Shown: positions 8,850 to 18,334, counted from the stretch's first letter. The stretch is DNA of 64,000 bases from Pseudomonas sp. ANT_H4 (GCF_008369295.1 NZ_VOBG01000008.1:161842-225841), one strand, 5' to 3'. Translations and numbers: made by a program. The notes: generated by a model not told the origin, from the letters alone.

Positions 8850-11800
8850 TCATCCTTTTACGTTTCGGCTGCTCACGCCGCCTTGGCGCCAAGACTTGGC
8901 GATCTCTTCTTTTGCAACGGTGCGCATCCGCTCTTGCATGTTTCGCTGGAAGAGCTCCGTGTCGAGTTCGGCGCCGTCTGGCTTGCCCGATTCTTCGTCC
9001 GTCATAACCATGATCGGCATGCTGAGGCTTACCGAAGTCCCGCCACCGGCGCCGCCGACGGACATGACGCCCAGCTTGCCGTTGGCGGTGCGGGTCAGCG
9101 GCATGATTGCCTCATCCCCTGCCTCGCCCATAACGCCGGTCTTGCCATTAGCAATACCGAATGCAGTGGGCTTGCTCACAACCGAATTGGTGAAGGCGCC
9201 GCCGTCGGCGAACATCTGCACACCACCAGACCAGGCGCCACCTTTGGCCTGGGTAACACCAGACCAACCGGCCAAAGCTTCGGGACTGTAGCCCGCCGAT
9301 GTTGAGCCAGCTGACGTGGGCGCGCTTCCGAAGTACGCCCCCGCCGCCGAAACTCCGAGCCCGACCAGGGAGCTGAGAATCCCGGAGGCTGCCTGCCGAG
9401 TAGCAATGCGCGCCATGTCTGCCAGGATCGACTTGGTGAAGTCAGCAAACGACAGCTTTCCAGTCATGGCGAAGTTGACGACCGCATCCTCCATAGAGCT
9501 GAAGGCGTTGCCGAACAAGGCCTTGGTCTGGCCGGCAACGTTCTGCGCCGAATCCAGATAGTTGGCCCAGGCCGATGTAGCACCTTTCGTCCAATCACCC
9601 TGCGCCGCTTCCACGTCCGCGTAGTTCTGCCGGATCTGGTCGGTGGCCTTTTTGTTCGCGTCTGCGAGGGCCTGAGATTTTCGATTGAACTCTTCGGGGT
9701 CCATCTTCCGTGATGGGTCAGACTGCTGGCTTTCAAGCTCGCGAACCTGCTTGGCATAGTTGTCCTGCTGGCCGTTCAGTTCGCCATACAGCGCGTTCTG
9801 TCGATCCCCCTGCCCTACACCGACAACTGCACGCTGACCGGCAAGCGCCAAGGCTTTCTGTTGCTCGCCGAGCGCCTCGATATACCGATTGATGTTTAAC
9901 GTTTGCTTGTCGACTCGCCCTTTCTCGGCGATTGCCAGCACCTCAAGCTGACTGTCGGCATCCTTCTGCGCCTTGACCATATTGGTACGCGCATCAGCGA
10001 TCTTCTGGTCCAGCTGGATCTGCTGCTCGCCCGTGGTGCTTTTCTTGGACTTGGCCGCCTCCAGTGCGGAAATCTCGGCCTCGTAGGCAGAGGTTACCTC
10101 GTCCTTTTCAGCTCTGATCAGAACTGCACGCTGTGTAGCGTAATCAGCCTGCGAAATCAGTCCGGCCTTCTGCGCCGCGTCCAACTGCTTGAAGGTGTTG
10201 GCGTACTCGCCCTGAATACCCTTAAGCGCGTTTTGGGCATCATTGAAGGCGGTTAGATCTACTGCGCCGGCGGAACCGCCCGCCTTTTTCTTGGCGTCAG
10301 CAATTTGCTTGTTAACGCCAGTAGTTGCGCTTTCATACTGTTTTTGAAGCTCAGGCGAATAACTGTTGTTGTCGATATTCTTTTGGCGGGCCTTGTCGAG
10401 ATCCACCAGTTTTTTCTGAAGCTTCTCAACTTGAGACTGAGCAGACAATGACTCGCGGCGGATAAGGTCCATACCATCCGCAGCAGCTTCTTCTGACTTC
10501 CGGATATCACTGAGGTAAGCACCTTGCCTCTTCTCGATCTCCATGTAGGTCTTGAGAAGCTCTAGCCTTTTCTCATCCTCCTCGCGGGTATTGCCGACCT
10601 CCATCATGTCTGGATTGTCTTCTCCCATAATCGGGAGCGAGGAGTACGAACTGGGGTTTGCAAGCTTCCTTTCGAGATTCTGAGCCTGCTGCGCGAGAGT
10701 GATCTGGCGCCCTATGCTCAGTGTTGCATCCAGCGCGCCGGCAGCCCCGTCCTTTACCCCCCTCCATGCGCGCTCTATGTAGCCCAAGTTCTGCGTTATT
10801 TCGGCTGAGCGGTTTTTAACTGTTTCCGCATAGGTGTCGGTGAGTAACTTGGTCGCGCCGATCTCGTTGCCCTGATCCTTCAGTGCAACAATCTGCTCGT
10901 AAACCGAAGCCGTCAGAAAGTGGTACTGATTGTTCAGTTCCTTTGCGGCCGCCACCGGATCCTTGGCGATCTTGACGAACTCAGCAATAGTGGCATCGAC
11001 CGATTTACCGGTGGCGTCCTCCATGGCAGCCGCGGCTTCGGCGATAGTTCCAAAGCTTTCACCGGCGATTACACCGCTCCCGGCAAGCTTGGCCAGAGAT
11101 GCGGCAGCCTCGCCAGTGGTGCCATTCGTTGCCGCGACTTGCTGGGCTAGATTCGCCAGCTGGCTGGCTGATGTGCCGGCATAGTTGCCGGTCAGGATCA
11201 GCGCCTTATTGAATTCATCAGCCTCCTGGCTGCCTTTGTTGTAGCCATAAATCAGAACGCCTACGACAGCAGCGGCCGCAGCAACTGCCGCGACCATGCC
11301 CATGATGCTTATGGATGCACCGGTAACGGACGGCGGGAGTGCACCATATGCTTTCTGTGCGTTCTCAGCGGCCTCCGCTGCTGTGTTCGAGCTTTCAGCC
11401 AGATCAGACAGGCTTTCGCTCGCCTCACCTGCACTTTCAGCCGTGTCTTTCGCACCAGAGGCAATACCCGCCAGGGATTCCCCCAGCACGGCCGCACCAG
11501 CACCACCGGAGAACAAAGAACGGAACTTGTCCTTGAGCGCATCCATCGTCGGGCCAATGCCGCCGAACGAATCCTTGATCTGCCCGCCTTGCTGGATCAG
11601 CACCAACAGCGGGTTCTGGCCGGCGGCCAGGCTGGTGAAGATGTCGGTGAACTGCGAAGGGAGCTGACGCAGTGCTTCCCGGGTCTGCTTCGCGGAAGCG
11701 CCCGTCTTGCCTAGCCCGTCGTCGAACCCCTTGAGGCTATTACGAGTAGTCTCAATGTCTCGCGAGTAAGACTTGAACTGGTCGGAATCGATGTTCCCAG

Positions 11801-12335
11801 CTTTCAAGTGCTGCTTTAGAAGTTCCTGCTGCTGATCGAGCTTTTCGTAAGCAGCTACGGTCGGATTGATCTTGGCGAGGAGCGCTTGCAAGCCCTCGGC
11901 TTGAACGCCCGTTGCCGCCGCTGCACCCCTTGTTGCTTCGGCCTGACGATCAGTCGAGCCGACAAGCGCATCCGATTCAGCCTGCAAGCGCCTCTGAAGC
12001 GCTGCCAGGCTGCTTACCGACGATCCCGACGACTCCATAGCGGAAGCATTGGTATTTACGCTGGTGGTCAGGCGCTGGTAATACTCGCTCGACTCCAGGG
12101 AGGCCTTCGCCGTTGCCAGAAGGCGAGCCTTGGCCTCGTCGAGCGTCTCGGAAAGCTTGCGCTCAGACGCCGACAAGTCCGCCGTTGCGGTCGCGGCCTT
12201 GTCGAAGCCGGCAGACACACCATCAGCCGCTTTCTCAGCCTTGGCGCCGGCCTGCGCGAGATTCTCCAGGTCGGAGGTGGCCTTGACCGCTTCGCCTGAA
12301 TTTACCGCAATGCCAAGCTCAGCGATCGTAGACAT
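8850..12335 (-). CDS. Tail tape measure protein
   Basis: The longest gene in the window (1161 residues), typical of the ruler that sets siphophage tail length. It begins with the lambda-gpH-like MSTIAELGIAVNSGEAVKAT. Long helical and coiled-coil stretches rich in Ala, Gln and Lys flank a hydrophobic segment at about 335-365 (ISIMGMVAAVAAAAAVVGVL). The C-terminal part has the glycine- and alanine-rich region of the family (SSLVGLGVSAAGAYFG). It follows the G/GT chaperone pair, as expected. Confidence 0.95.
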   Translation of the reverse strand: MSTIAELGIAVNSGEAVKATSDLENLAQAGAKAEKAADGVSAGFDKAATATADLSASERKLSETLDEAKARLLATAKASLESSEYYQRLTTSVNTNASAMESSGSSVSSLAALQRRLQAESDALVGSTDRQAEATRGAAAATGVQAEGLQALLAKINPTVAAYEKLDQQQELLKQHLKAGNIDSDQFKSYSRDIETTRNSLKGFDDGLGKTGASAKQTREALRQLPSQFTDIFTSLAAGQNPLLVLIQQGGQIKDSFGGIGPTMDALKDKFRSLFSGGAGAAVLGESLAGIASGAKDTAESAGEASESLSDLAESSNTAAEAAENAQKAYGALPPSVTGASISIMGMVAAVAAAAAVVGVLIYGYNKGSQEADEFNKALILTGNYAGTSASQLANLAQQVAATNGTTGEAAASLAKLAGSGVIAGESFGTIAEAAAAMEDATGKSVDATIAEFVKIAKDPVAAAKELNNQYHFLTASVYEQIVALKDQGNEIGATKLLTDTYAETVKNRSAEITQNLGYIERAWRGVKDGAAGALDATLSIGRQITLAQQAQNLERKLANPSSYSSLPIMGEDNPDMMEVGNTREEDEKRLELLKTYMEIEKRQGAYLSDIRKSEEAAADGMDLIRRESLSAQSQVEKLQKKLVDLDKARQKNIDNNSYSPELQKQYESATTGVNKQIADAKKKAGGSAGAVDLTAFNDAQNALKGIQGEYANTFKQLDAAQKAGLISQADYATQRAVLIRAEKDEVTSAYEAEISALEAAKSKKSTTGEQQIQLDQKIADARTNMVKAQKDADSQLEVLAIAEKGRVDKQTLNINRYIEALGEQQKALALAGQRAVVGVGQGDRQNALYGELNGQQDNYAKQVRELESQQSDPSRKMDPEEFNRKSQALADANKKATDQIRQNYADVEAAQGDWTKGATSAWANYLDSAQNVAGQTKALFGNAFSSMEDAVVNFAMTGKLSFADFTKSILADMARIATRQAASGILSSLVGLGVSAAGAYFGSAPTSAGSTSAGYSPEALAGWSGVTQAKGGAWSGGVQMFADGGAFTNSVVSKPTAFGIANGKTGVMGEAGDEAIMPLTRTANGKLGVMSVGGAGGGTSVSLSMPIMVMTDEESGKPDGAELDTELFQRNMQERMRTVAKEEIAKSWRQGGVSSRNVKG

Positions 12336-12345
12336 GAGTGCTCCA

Positions 12346-12642
12346 TTATTTCGATTGCTCAGACATGACGAGCAACGCCTCGGCCTCCATTACTTGAAGG
12401 TCGGGGAAGATCTCTCTGAGTTGTTTTTTCTTCATGCCGATGAGCTCGGCAACGTCTTGTAGCGCCGTGTAGTCGAGGCCGCACGCCCCACCCATTCCGG
12501 TGCGCCATTGGGTGTACATGGCATTGAAGAGAACGAAGGATGGCCAGTTGTCAGCCAGCACATCGCAGTCCTCTTCAGGAATGTCGGAAGCCATCAAGCC
12601 GAAGACCGCGAGATCTGCATCTGACGGTCCTCGCTGATACAT
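12346..12642 (-). CDS. Tail assembly chaperone T segment, made as a G-T frameshift product
   Basis: A 98-residue frame starting at ATG 12642, DUF1799-like (GGACGLDYTALQDVAELIG). Its frame stays open upstream to the end of gene G. At 12663-12669 the minus strand reads G-GGA-AAC directly before the G stop. A -1 slip there continues GGG AAA CTG into this frame, giving a 234-residue G-T fusion (129 + 105 residues). In lambda the same arrangement gives gpGT, which loads the tail tube onto the tape measure. Independent translation from 12642 is less likely: no good ribosome site is seen. Confidence 0.85.
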   Translation of the reverse strand: MYQRGPSDADLAVFGLMASDIPEEDCDVLADNWPSFVLFNAMYTQWRTGMGGACGLDYTALQDVAELIGMKKKQLREIFPDLQVMEAEALLVMSEQSK

Positions 12643-12659
12643 CAGGCGTGCGACCCTGG

Positions 12660-13049
12660 TCAGTTTCCCGAGCGGACCGGCGCGTAAGCAGCTTGATAAG
12701 CGGCCACAATTGCCTCCCCGGCACCGGCCGATGTCTGCACCAATGCACGAATGGAGTCTTGAGAAAGCTTGTCGTCAAACCCCCAGCTCTCAACAAGCGC
12801 TTCGACCTGCTCTACTTGTCGCTCAATGTCGGCATCGGTGATGTCGATCAGCGTCAGGTCGTCCGCTTTTGCTTTGAAAGCCTCCTGATCTTCCTTAACT
12901 TTCTCCTGCCAGCCAGCAAACAGAGCTGCCAACTCCTTGCGGTTCCGGTACTTGAACTCAAACGGCACCTGGATCACCGCGCCGCCGACACGCGGAATAT
13001 CTACGACTGCTTTGAACGTGGGGTTTTGGGCGATTTTGAACTTGGCCAT
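12660..13049 (-). CDS. Tail assembly chaperone G
   Basis: A 129-residue tail assembly chaperone starting MAKFKIAQNPTFKAVVDIPR, ahead of the tape measure. It coats the tape measure during assembly in the lambda model. Its last codons contain the slippery heptamer followed at once by TGA, so a fraction of ribosomes should shift into the T frame. Confidence 0.88.
   Translation of the reverse strand: MAKFKIAQNPTFKAVVDIPRVGGAVIQVPFEFKYRNRKELAALFAGWQEKVKEDQEAFKAKADDLTLIDITDADIERQVEQVEALVESWGFDDKLSQDSIRALVQTSAGAGEAIVAAYQAAYAPVRSGN
12663..12669 (-). other. Programmed -1 ribosomal frameshift heptamer
   Basis: The minus-strand heptamer G GGA AAC fits X XXY YYZ exactly in the zero frame and lies next to the zero-frame stop TGA. 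Lambda uses GGGAAAG at the same G/T junction. Confidence 0.85.
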
Positions 13050-13052
13050 GGG

Positions 13053-13709
13053 TTACACCACCGCTGCGTAGCGGGCTGGACGACCGGTCAGTGCAATGCT
13101 GATAACGCGAGTCATCAAGTTGTTACGCGACATGGTCGGAGTCGACGTAATCGACACGTATCCGTTGTAAACGATGCTGCTGCCGCCCGGCAGGTTCAGG
13201 CGCAGAACGCGGGGCTGTTTATCATCGTCCGCAGCTTCGCAGGCATCGACATAGGGCTTGGAAGGATCGTCCGCGACCGTGATGGAAAGCGTGATCGGGT
13301 TCTTGGTGGTCGGCATCTGCCGATCATCATCGTCAGCCATGAAACCGTAAGTCAGGAACTGCTGATCGCCACCGGTGGAGTTCAGTTCGGTGATCTGCGA
13401 GATCTCGGTGAACGAGGTCACTTCGCGCGCAGAACCGACGCCTGAGCCTGCTGGGTATTGCTGCACGTTGGTGGTGTTCACGCCGCCCAGTGCGAAAGTG
13501 CCGCTGGCAATGTCCGCCACCCGAACAGCGCGACCGTCGAGACGGGTCCAGCCGGAGTTCACGGCGATGATGTCACCTTCGGCCAGGCCATGCGCCAAAG
13601 CTGAGGCCACCGCCGGGTTCGCGTTGCTCAGCGTGGTGAACGGGATTGCCGTACCGTAAGCGGAAGCAATTTCGAACGTTGCGCCGTTGGGCATTTGAAT
13701 GCCAGCCAT
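13053..13709 (-). CDS. Major tail tube protein
   Basis: A 218-residue tail tube protein, lambda gpV-like in position and architecture. Start is ATG 13709 behind GAGGAAAT (MAGIQMPNGATFEIA). The N-terminal part (LAEGDIIAVNSGWTRLDGRA) and the following strands suggest the tube fold, and the C-terminus ends RPARYAAVV. It lies between the tail terminator and the chaperones. A terminator lies just upstream, so this highly expressed gene may have its own promoter. Confidence 0.88.
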   Translation of the reverse strand: MAGIQMPNGATFEIASAYGTAIPFTTLSNANPAVASALAHGLAEGDIIAVNSGWTRLDGRAVRVADIASGTFALGGVNTTNVQQYPAGSGVGSAREVTSFTEISQITELNSTGGDQQFLTYGFMADDDDRQMPTTKNPITLSITVADDPSKPYVDACEAADDDKQPRVLRLNLPGGSSIVYNGYVSITSTPTMSRNNLMTRVISIALTGRPARYAAVV

Positions 13710-13733
13710 TGGTATTTCCTCTTTGCAGATATG

Positions 13734-13756
13734 AAAAAACCCGCTCGATGGCGGGT
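13734..13756 (-). terminator. Terminator between tail terminator gene and tail tube gene
   Basis: ACCCGC-TCGATG-GCGGGT stem; minus-strand transcripts end TTTTTTC. Confidence 0.7.
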
Positions 13757-13781
13757 TCGTGGTTTTGCCCAATGGGCGGGA

Positions 13782-14198
13782 TCAGTCGGTGTCGGATCGG
13801 TACGAGAACGAAACCGGTACGGTGTACGTGGAATCACCGGTAATGCCCGGTCCTGGGTCAACAGGCAACATGGTCACCACGGTGAGCGCCCCCTTCGTGT
13901 CTCTGGCGTACAGCGGAAACAGTGCGATCAACTCTGCTGCTATCGGATTCGTCTTGGTCTTGCCGGTGCCCGCCGGCGCGATGATGCTGACCTGGAACAC
14001 GCCGGTGAACAGCCGGTGATCGCCGCCGAGCGTGTTGCTCGCGGTGTCGCCCGGGATAGTGAAAGCCCGCAGGTAGGTCTCGCCTGCCGCTGGCGAGTAG
14101 GCCGTGTTCTCGAAAACTATCTTGAGCTTGTCCGACCTGGCAGCGTTCCAGGCGATGAGCTTGGCCTCGTAGATCGAGGCTATGATTGCGTGCGACAT
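13782..14198 (-). CDS. Tail terminator-like protein (DUF4128)
   Basis: A 138-residue protein starting at ATG 14198 behind GAGGTGG and overlapping the previous stop as TGATG. The opening MSHAIIASIYEAKLIAWNAA and a beta-rich remainder match the DUF4128/gpU-like proteins that cap the tail tube before head joining. It sits between the connector genes and the tail tube gene. Confidence 0.82.
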   Translation of the reverse strand: MSHAIIASIYEAKLIAWNAARSDKLKIVFENTAYSPAAGETYLRAFTIPGDTASNTLGGDHRLFTGVFQVSIIAPAGTGKTKTNPIAAELIALFPLYARDTKGALTVVTMLPVDPGPGITGDSTYTVPVSFSYRSDTD

Positions 14199-14392
14199 CA
14201 GGCCACCTCGTACACAAGCGCAGGCGATACGCCACGCAAGCTTTGCTGTCGACCGCAGAGGGCGCACTGGTGCAGATACTGCGCAGGAAACGACAGCAGT
14301 ACCGGGGCGCTTTCGACTTGCACCAGCCTTCCGCCGCACTCGCATAGCGTGTAGCGCATCACCGGGCGAACCGGCACGTCTTCGAACTTCAT
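14198..14392 (-). CDS. Small zinc-ribbon-like head-tail region protein (64 aa)
   Basis: A 64-residue protein with two cysteine pairs (CECGG and CALCG), suggesting a zinc-binding knuckle. It overlaps both neighbours by one to four bases, so it is co-translated. It is common at this place in Pseudomonas siphophages, but its role is unknown. Confidence 0.7.
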   Translation of the reverse strand: MKFEDVPVRPVMRYTLCECGGRLVQVESAPVLLSFPAQYLHQCALCGRQQSLRGVSPALVYEVA

Positions 14393-15045
14393 ACCTGGTT
14401 GTTCCTGATGGCCTCCAGCACGATCTGCTGAAAGCGAGCCACGGTTACCCGAACCATGCCGCCGGGGGCCTGGGTTGAATGGCCGAACTCCAGCGGGATC
14501 GCGTAGGGCAAGTTGTTCACGATATAGGCAGTTTGTCCTGCTGTGAGCGACTCCACCTGCAGCTTAAGCTTGGCCAGCGTTACACCGCCGGCAGGGTCGA
14601 CCTGATCAATCGTGCCTTCTGCGGGTGTGCCGATGGAAAACTGCCAATTCCCGCGAAACCTCCCGCCGACGTAATCCTTGCCCGCTACCAGGCCATTCAC
14701 ATTGAAGTTCTGGTCGCGCTCTGTCTTTGTCAGGGGTTTGGCATATTTCACGCCGCGCCGCAGTTTGCCTGCCTTCGTGAAATTCGACTCGTTGAGGTTG
14801 ATGATCGTGTTGCGGACTGCGACCTTGAAGTCGTAGTCGTCGGCTGCGCGGGCGTTGGTCTCGCGGTGAGCTACGTTCGCGGCCCATATTTCAGGATTGC
14901 CCACCGGTGACATGCGGATAACGCTGCTGCCGATCTCGATGACGATCTCTCGGATGGTCGCGTCGATACCACCCTTCGCGCGCTCGGCGAAGTCGCGAAT
15001 GTTCTCGGCGAAGCTACCGTTCATGCTCGCGTACTTGTTCGTCAT
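14389..15045 (-). CDS. HK97 gp10-like neck / tail completion protein
   Basis: A 218-residue head-tail connector protein. It carries the family pattern RMSPVGNPEIW, GGRFRGNWQFSIG and LPYAIPLEFGHSTQAPGGMV. Proteins of this type stabilise the neck or adapt the tail terminator. Four-base overlaps with both neighbours show a tightly coupled block. Confidence 0.85.
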   Translation of the reverse strand: MTNKYASMNGSFAENIRDFAERAKGGIDATIREIVIEIGSSVIRMSPVGNPEIWAANVAHRETNARAADDYDFKVAVRNTIINLNESNFTKAGKLRRGVKYAKPLTKTERDQNFNVNGLVAGKDYVGGRFRGNWQFSIGTPAEGTIDQVDPAGGVTLAKLKLQVESLTAGQTAYIVNNLPYAIPLEFGHSTQAPGGMVRVTVARFQQIVLEAIRNNQV

Positions 15046-15413
15046 GACCGCACCTGCAACTCATACAGGATCGGCGTACCGGCAGGGTTGACCTCTTTCA
15101 GCGGCGGCACGATTGACCAGGTACGACCCTGAGCAACCACTTTGTCGAGCAGGCCAGGCACCCACGCCAATCCCTGCGCGGCGATCTTGAGCTTCTTGTC
15201 GCCCTGTTTGATGAGGCTGTTGTTCTGGAATTCTTGGCCGGTGAAGTCGAGCAGGATGCCTTGGGCGATCTGTTCGACAGTTGCCCCCGGCGCATCCCCG
15301 CCCGTCTCAGGGTCGTACTCGCCCGACTCCGTCTTGCTGATGGTCACGGGCTGGCCGAACTCTGTGATCATCTCCAGAGCCATCACGGCCATTTCGTCGT
15401 AGAAGGTGGCCAT
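15042..15413 (-). CDS. Head completion / head-tail joining protein
   Basis: A 123-residue beta-rich protein. The pattern of a short N-terminal helix, PVTISKTESGEYDPETG and WSIVPPLKEVNPAGTPILYEL resembles head-closure proteins of the HK97 gp9/gp6 neighbourhood. Position between the adaptor and gp10-like genes supports this; the exact family is uncertain. Confidence 0.7.
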   Translation of the reverse strand: MATFYDEMAVMALEMITEFGQPVTISKTESGEYDPETGGDAPGATVEQIAQGILLDFTGQEFQNNSLIKQGDKKLKIAAQGLAWVPGLLDKVVAQGRTWSIVPPLKEVNPAGTPILYELQVRS

Positions 15414-15430
15414 AGTGGTCTCCGTTGCTG

Positions 15431-15934
15431 CTATGCGCGGATTGCGAACAGCCCGCGCTTTTGTAGGTAGTCGGCAAACTGGGTAGCGCTCGGTCGATCC
15501 GGCGCCGCCGGCAACAGTCGACCGCTGGTGTTGGAAATCGTGGCGTACTCGCGTGTTACCGCGCCTTCGACACGCTCCAGCGTTACAGCACCTTTGCGCT
15601 TGTCGATTGGGTCGATGTCGTCCTGATGGATCTCTGCGGCCAGGGCCATCTGGCCGTACTGGATTCGCGCCGGCAGGTAGTTGTCTGGCTTGATCTGGCA
15701 GTCCAGCTCAACCCCCCGACGCGGCCAGGACAGGGCTTGCTCGCTGCTCATCTTGCGGCCTTTCCAAGTCTTGCCATCCATCGCCAAGGCAGCCCGGCGC
15801 AGCAGCGCTTCCTGCTCGGGAACACTTGCGGGGATGACCGTGCCGAATTTCACGGCATACAGGGCCAGGTCCTCGGCGCTCGCGTAGCTTTCGGCGTCAG
15901 GCTTGCCGGTACCGTCCTCGATGATGAGTGTCAT
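15431..15934 (-). CDS. Head-tail connector adaptor (annotated DnaT-like in this phage type)
   Basis: A 167-residue protein beginning MTLIIEDGTGKPDAESYAS. This family is often labelled DnaT-like ssDNA-binding, but it sits next to the capsid gene where gp6-like adaptors lie. WKGRKMSSEQALSWPR and the helical middle agree with adaptor proteins docking on the portal. A structural role is more likely than replication. Confidence 0.78.
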   Translation of the reverse strand: MTLIIEDGTGKPDAESYASAEDLALYAVKFGTVIPASVPEQEALLRRAALAMDGKTWKGRKMSSEQALSWPRRGVELDCQIKPDNYLPARIQYGQMALAAEIHQDDIDPIDKRKGAVTLERVEGAVTREYATISNTSGRLLPAAPDRPSATQFADYLQKRGLFAIRA

Positions 15935-15993
15935 GCGTCAACTCGCTGGAATGGTTTGTAGATTGGCCGCCGGGTGACCGACAGCCAGCAGTA

Positions 15994-16584
15994 TTACTCC
16001 TTGGTCAGCTCGGCGACGAGCTTTTCCAGGGATTCTTTGGAGGCGTTGCCCCGATACTGAATCTTGGCTTCGTCGAGCTTTGCTTTCAGCGCCGAGATTT
16101 CACCGGCCTCATCAGCTGGCGGCGTGAGAGCAGACTTCTTCAGCGCTTCAACCTCGGCGCGCAGCGCGTCGACAGTCAAGGCCAGGCCGTCACGTTCAGT
16201 GGTCAACTCACCAACCGAAGCATGAATGGTGCCCAGCACATCAAACAGGCGTAACGCCAGTTCCCCAGACTCTGGACGGTGGATTTCGCCAGCCTCCAGG
16301 CCGTCGACCAGCAGAACCATTGCGCCACTCTCGTCTTGCAGAGCGGCAAGCAACTTAGACAGTCCTCCAGATACCGCCGCCTGCGTGCCGACAACAACAG
16401 GCTCTGGCAACGCAACCACCCCAACATCGACGCCAGCATCTTCGTATGCCGTGACGATTTCGGGATAGTCACCTACCACGGTCACTGCCGTTGCATTGCG
16501 CTCAATACTGCGGAATAGGCCCGGGACGCGGTAACGCTTGCCAGGCTCAAAGCCGTCAAGCTGGTTTGTATAAACGAGTTCCAT
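15994..16584 (-). CDS. Capsid-adjacent protein with C-terminal HeH/LEM domain
   Basis: A 196-residue protein. Start is ATG 16584 behind GGAG (MELVYTNQ); an ATG at 16605 is farther from any ribosome site. The middle (about 110-155) is helical and probably coiled-coil. The last 35 residues (ISALKAKLDEAKIQYRGNAS...) look like a HeH/LEM helix-extended-helix, common in phage head-region proteins. Function is unknown; DNA or capsid contact is possible. Confidence 0.72.
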   Translation of the reverse strand: MELVYTNQLDGFEPGKRYRVPGLFRSIERNATAVTVVGDYPEIVTAYEDAGVDVGVVALPEPVVVGTQAAVSGGLSKLLAALQDESGAMVLLVDGLEAGEIHRPESGELALRLFDVLGTIHASVGELTTERDGLALTVDALRAEVEALKKSALTPPADEAGEISALKAKLDEAKIQYRGNASKESLEKLVAELTKE

Positions 16585-16630
16585 CGGAATCTCCGTGGCG
16601 GCCATCGCTGGCCGCTTCCTGGGGTGGTTA

Positions 16631-17593
16631 TCAGACGCCGACTGGTGGCGTGGTGGTGAGGTTGATCATCACGCCGGCGGTGACCTTGTTGCTGTCCGAG
16701 TGCTTGACCCAGTTCGCCGCGGAGCCGACGGCCGCCAGGGTTGGGTTGGTGCCGCCGGTGGTTTCCTTCCAGCTGTAACCCAACACATCGATGTTGACGG
16801 TACCCTCGGCGCGGTAACCGATAGCCAGGTTTTCCTCGTCGTTCACGTCGTACGAGCGGAAACCCGGGGCCTGTGATTCGGTGATGACCACGGCATTCGG
16901 CAGCAGGCCGAAGATCGCATCCACTGGCGCCTTGTCGGTCACCAGCACCGGCTTACCCAGGGTGCCAGGCAGGCCGCCGTAGATAACGACGCCCGCTTCT
17001 TCGTAGACTTTGTTCGCAATCGCTTCATCAACGATGTCGAAGTAGGCCGACGAGTGCATGACCCACAGCGCGATGCGACCGAACTTGTCACCGAATTTGC
17101 GCATGCCACGGGTCAGCGTCTTCTTGCCGTCGGTTTCGATGTTGGCAGACACCACCATTGCGGCGTTGGAACCGATGGCAGCCTTGAGCGCGCCGGTGGC
17201 GTACTCAATGAAGCCTTCGATGGTAGCGTCAGCGACGTCGGCGCCGATGATTTGGGAGAACTCATCTACCGCACGACCGCGACGCTTGAACGCCTCTTCG
17301 GTGGTTTGGTACGGGCCGTATTTCCATGGAGCCTTGACGCCTACAGCTTCGCCAGCGCCGATTTTCTTGGCGGTGACCTTGCCGTCGGAGTTCACATCGC
17401 GGTGTTCCAGGCCACCCCCGAGCTTGTAGAACGCGCGCTTGCGGAAGTCGCCTTGGATCAGTTCGTTGTCGAGGACGATTGCGCCGTTGGACGAAGCGTT
17501 AAACACGTCCAAGTTGTCCTGAATGCGCTCCAGGTATGCAGTTTGCGCCTCATCGTTGTAGATGATCAGGTCGCTGTTGACAGTTGTAGCCAT
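16631..17593 (-). CDS. Major capsid protein
   Basis: A 320-residue capsid protein directly after the scaffold gene. Features include MATTVNSDLIIYNDEAQTAY, a middle domain with GGLPGTLGKPVLVTD and a C-terminal domain with YSWKETTGGTNPTLAAV, as in the HK97-fold capsid proteins of Pseudomonas siphophages. The fold is inferred from family and position. Confidence 0.92.
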   Translation of the reverse strand: MATTVNSDLIIYNDEAQTAYLERIQDNLDVFNASSNGAIVLDNELIQGDFRKRAFYKLGGGLEHRDVNSDGKVTAKKIGAGEAVGVKAPWKYGPYQTTEEAFKRRGRAVDEFSQIIGADVADATIEGFIEYATGALKAAIGSNAAMVVSANIETDGKKTLTRGMRKFGDKFGRIALWVMHSSAYFDIVDEAIANKVYEEAGVVIYGGLPGTLGKPVLVTDKAPVDAIFGLLPNAVVITESQAPGFRSYDVNDEENLAIGYRAEGTVNIDVLGYSWKETTGGTNPTLAAVGSAANWVKHSDSNKVTAGVMINLTTTPPVGV

Positions 17594-17605
17594 GGGTATT
17601 TCCCC

Positions 17606-18334
17606 TTACTTGGGCAATGCGAGATATGCGGTTTGGCCGTGCTTGCGCTGGAAATCGCGCTTCTGCTCGGAGGTCATTTCGGAGCGCTTGGATGCAGCCT
17701 GGCCGCCGCCCCCGCCCGGGGCATGTGTCCCTGAAGCCCTTGGCCACAGGTGGGGTGCGCTTTCGCGCAGAGACTCGGCCCATTCGAGCGGAGTCAGAGG
17801 GGTCTTGCCGTCTTTGCCGAGGATGGTCTGGCCATGCTCATCGACAGCGACCGCTTCGCCCTCTTCGTTCAGAGAGAACACGCCTTTGGCGCGCAAGATG
17901 ATGTCGTCGGTGGCTTCCGGCAGTGCGCCGGCCTTCAGTGCTGCACCACGCACCGAGTCGCCCAGGACTTTGCCCTGGAACTTGGCGGCGAAGGCTTCAG
18001 CCTTCTCAGCGCGACCGGCGAGCGTCTTCAGTTGCTTGTCGTGCTCACCACGCAAGCGCTCGGTGCGCTTATTGAACACCTCGTCAACCTTGCCCTCGGT
18101 CAGCAGCTTGGTTTCTTCATCCTGTCCGGCGCGGCTGAGCAGGCCTTTGACGGCGTCGATGTCGATGCCTTCGAACTGGGTTTCGAACTGGGTCAGCTTG
18201 CCGGAGGTTTCCTTCAGCTTGCCCAGCAGTTCCGAGTTCTTGGTTTTCAGTCCGGAAACGGATGCTTCAACGGCAGTCGCGATAGCGGCCTTGATTGCCG
18301 GGTTTTCCAGGTCGATTTCGTTTTCTTCTGCCAC
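17606..18334 (-). CDS. Capsid scaffolding protein
   Basis: A 242-residue acidic, strongly helical protein immediately before the capsid gene. Residues about 20-110 are coiled-coil (KTKNSELLGKLKETSGKLTQ). A glycine-rich linker (THAPGGGGGQAA) precedes a basic C-terminal helix (KRDFQRKHGQTAYLALPK) that could bind capsid protein. It carries no protease signature. Confidence 0.85.
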   Translation of the reverse strand: MAEENEIDLENPAIKAAIATAVEASVSGLKTKNSELLGKLKETSGKLTQFETQFEGIDIDAVKGLLSRAGQDEETKLLTEGKVDEVFNKRTERLRGEHDKQLKTLAGRAEKAEAFAAKFQGKVLGDSVRGAALKAGALPEATDDIILRAKGVFSLNEEGEAVAVDEHGQTILGKDGKTPLTPLEWAESLRESAPHLWPRASGTHAPGGGGGQAASKRSEMTSEQKRDFQRKHGQTAYLALPK

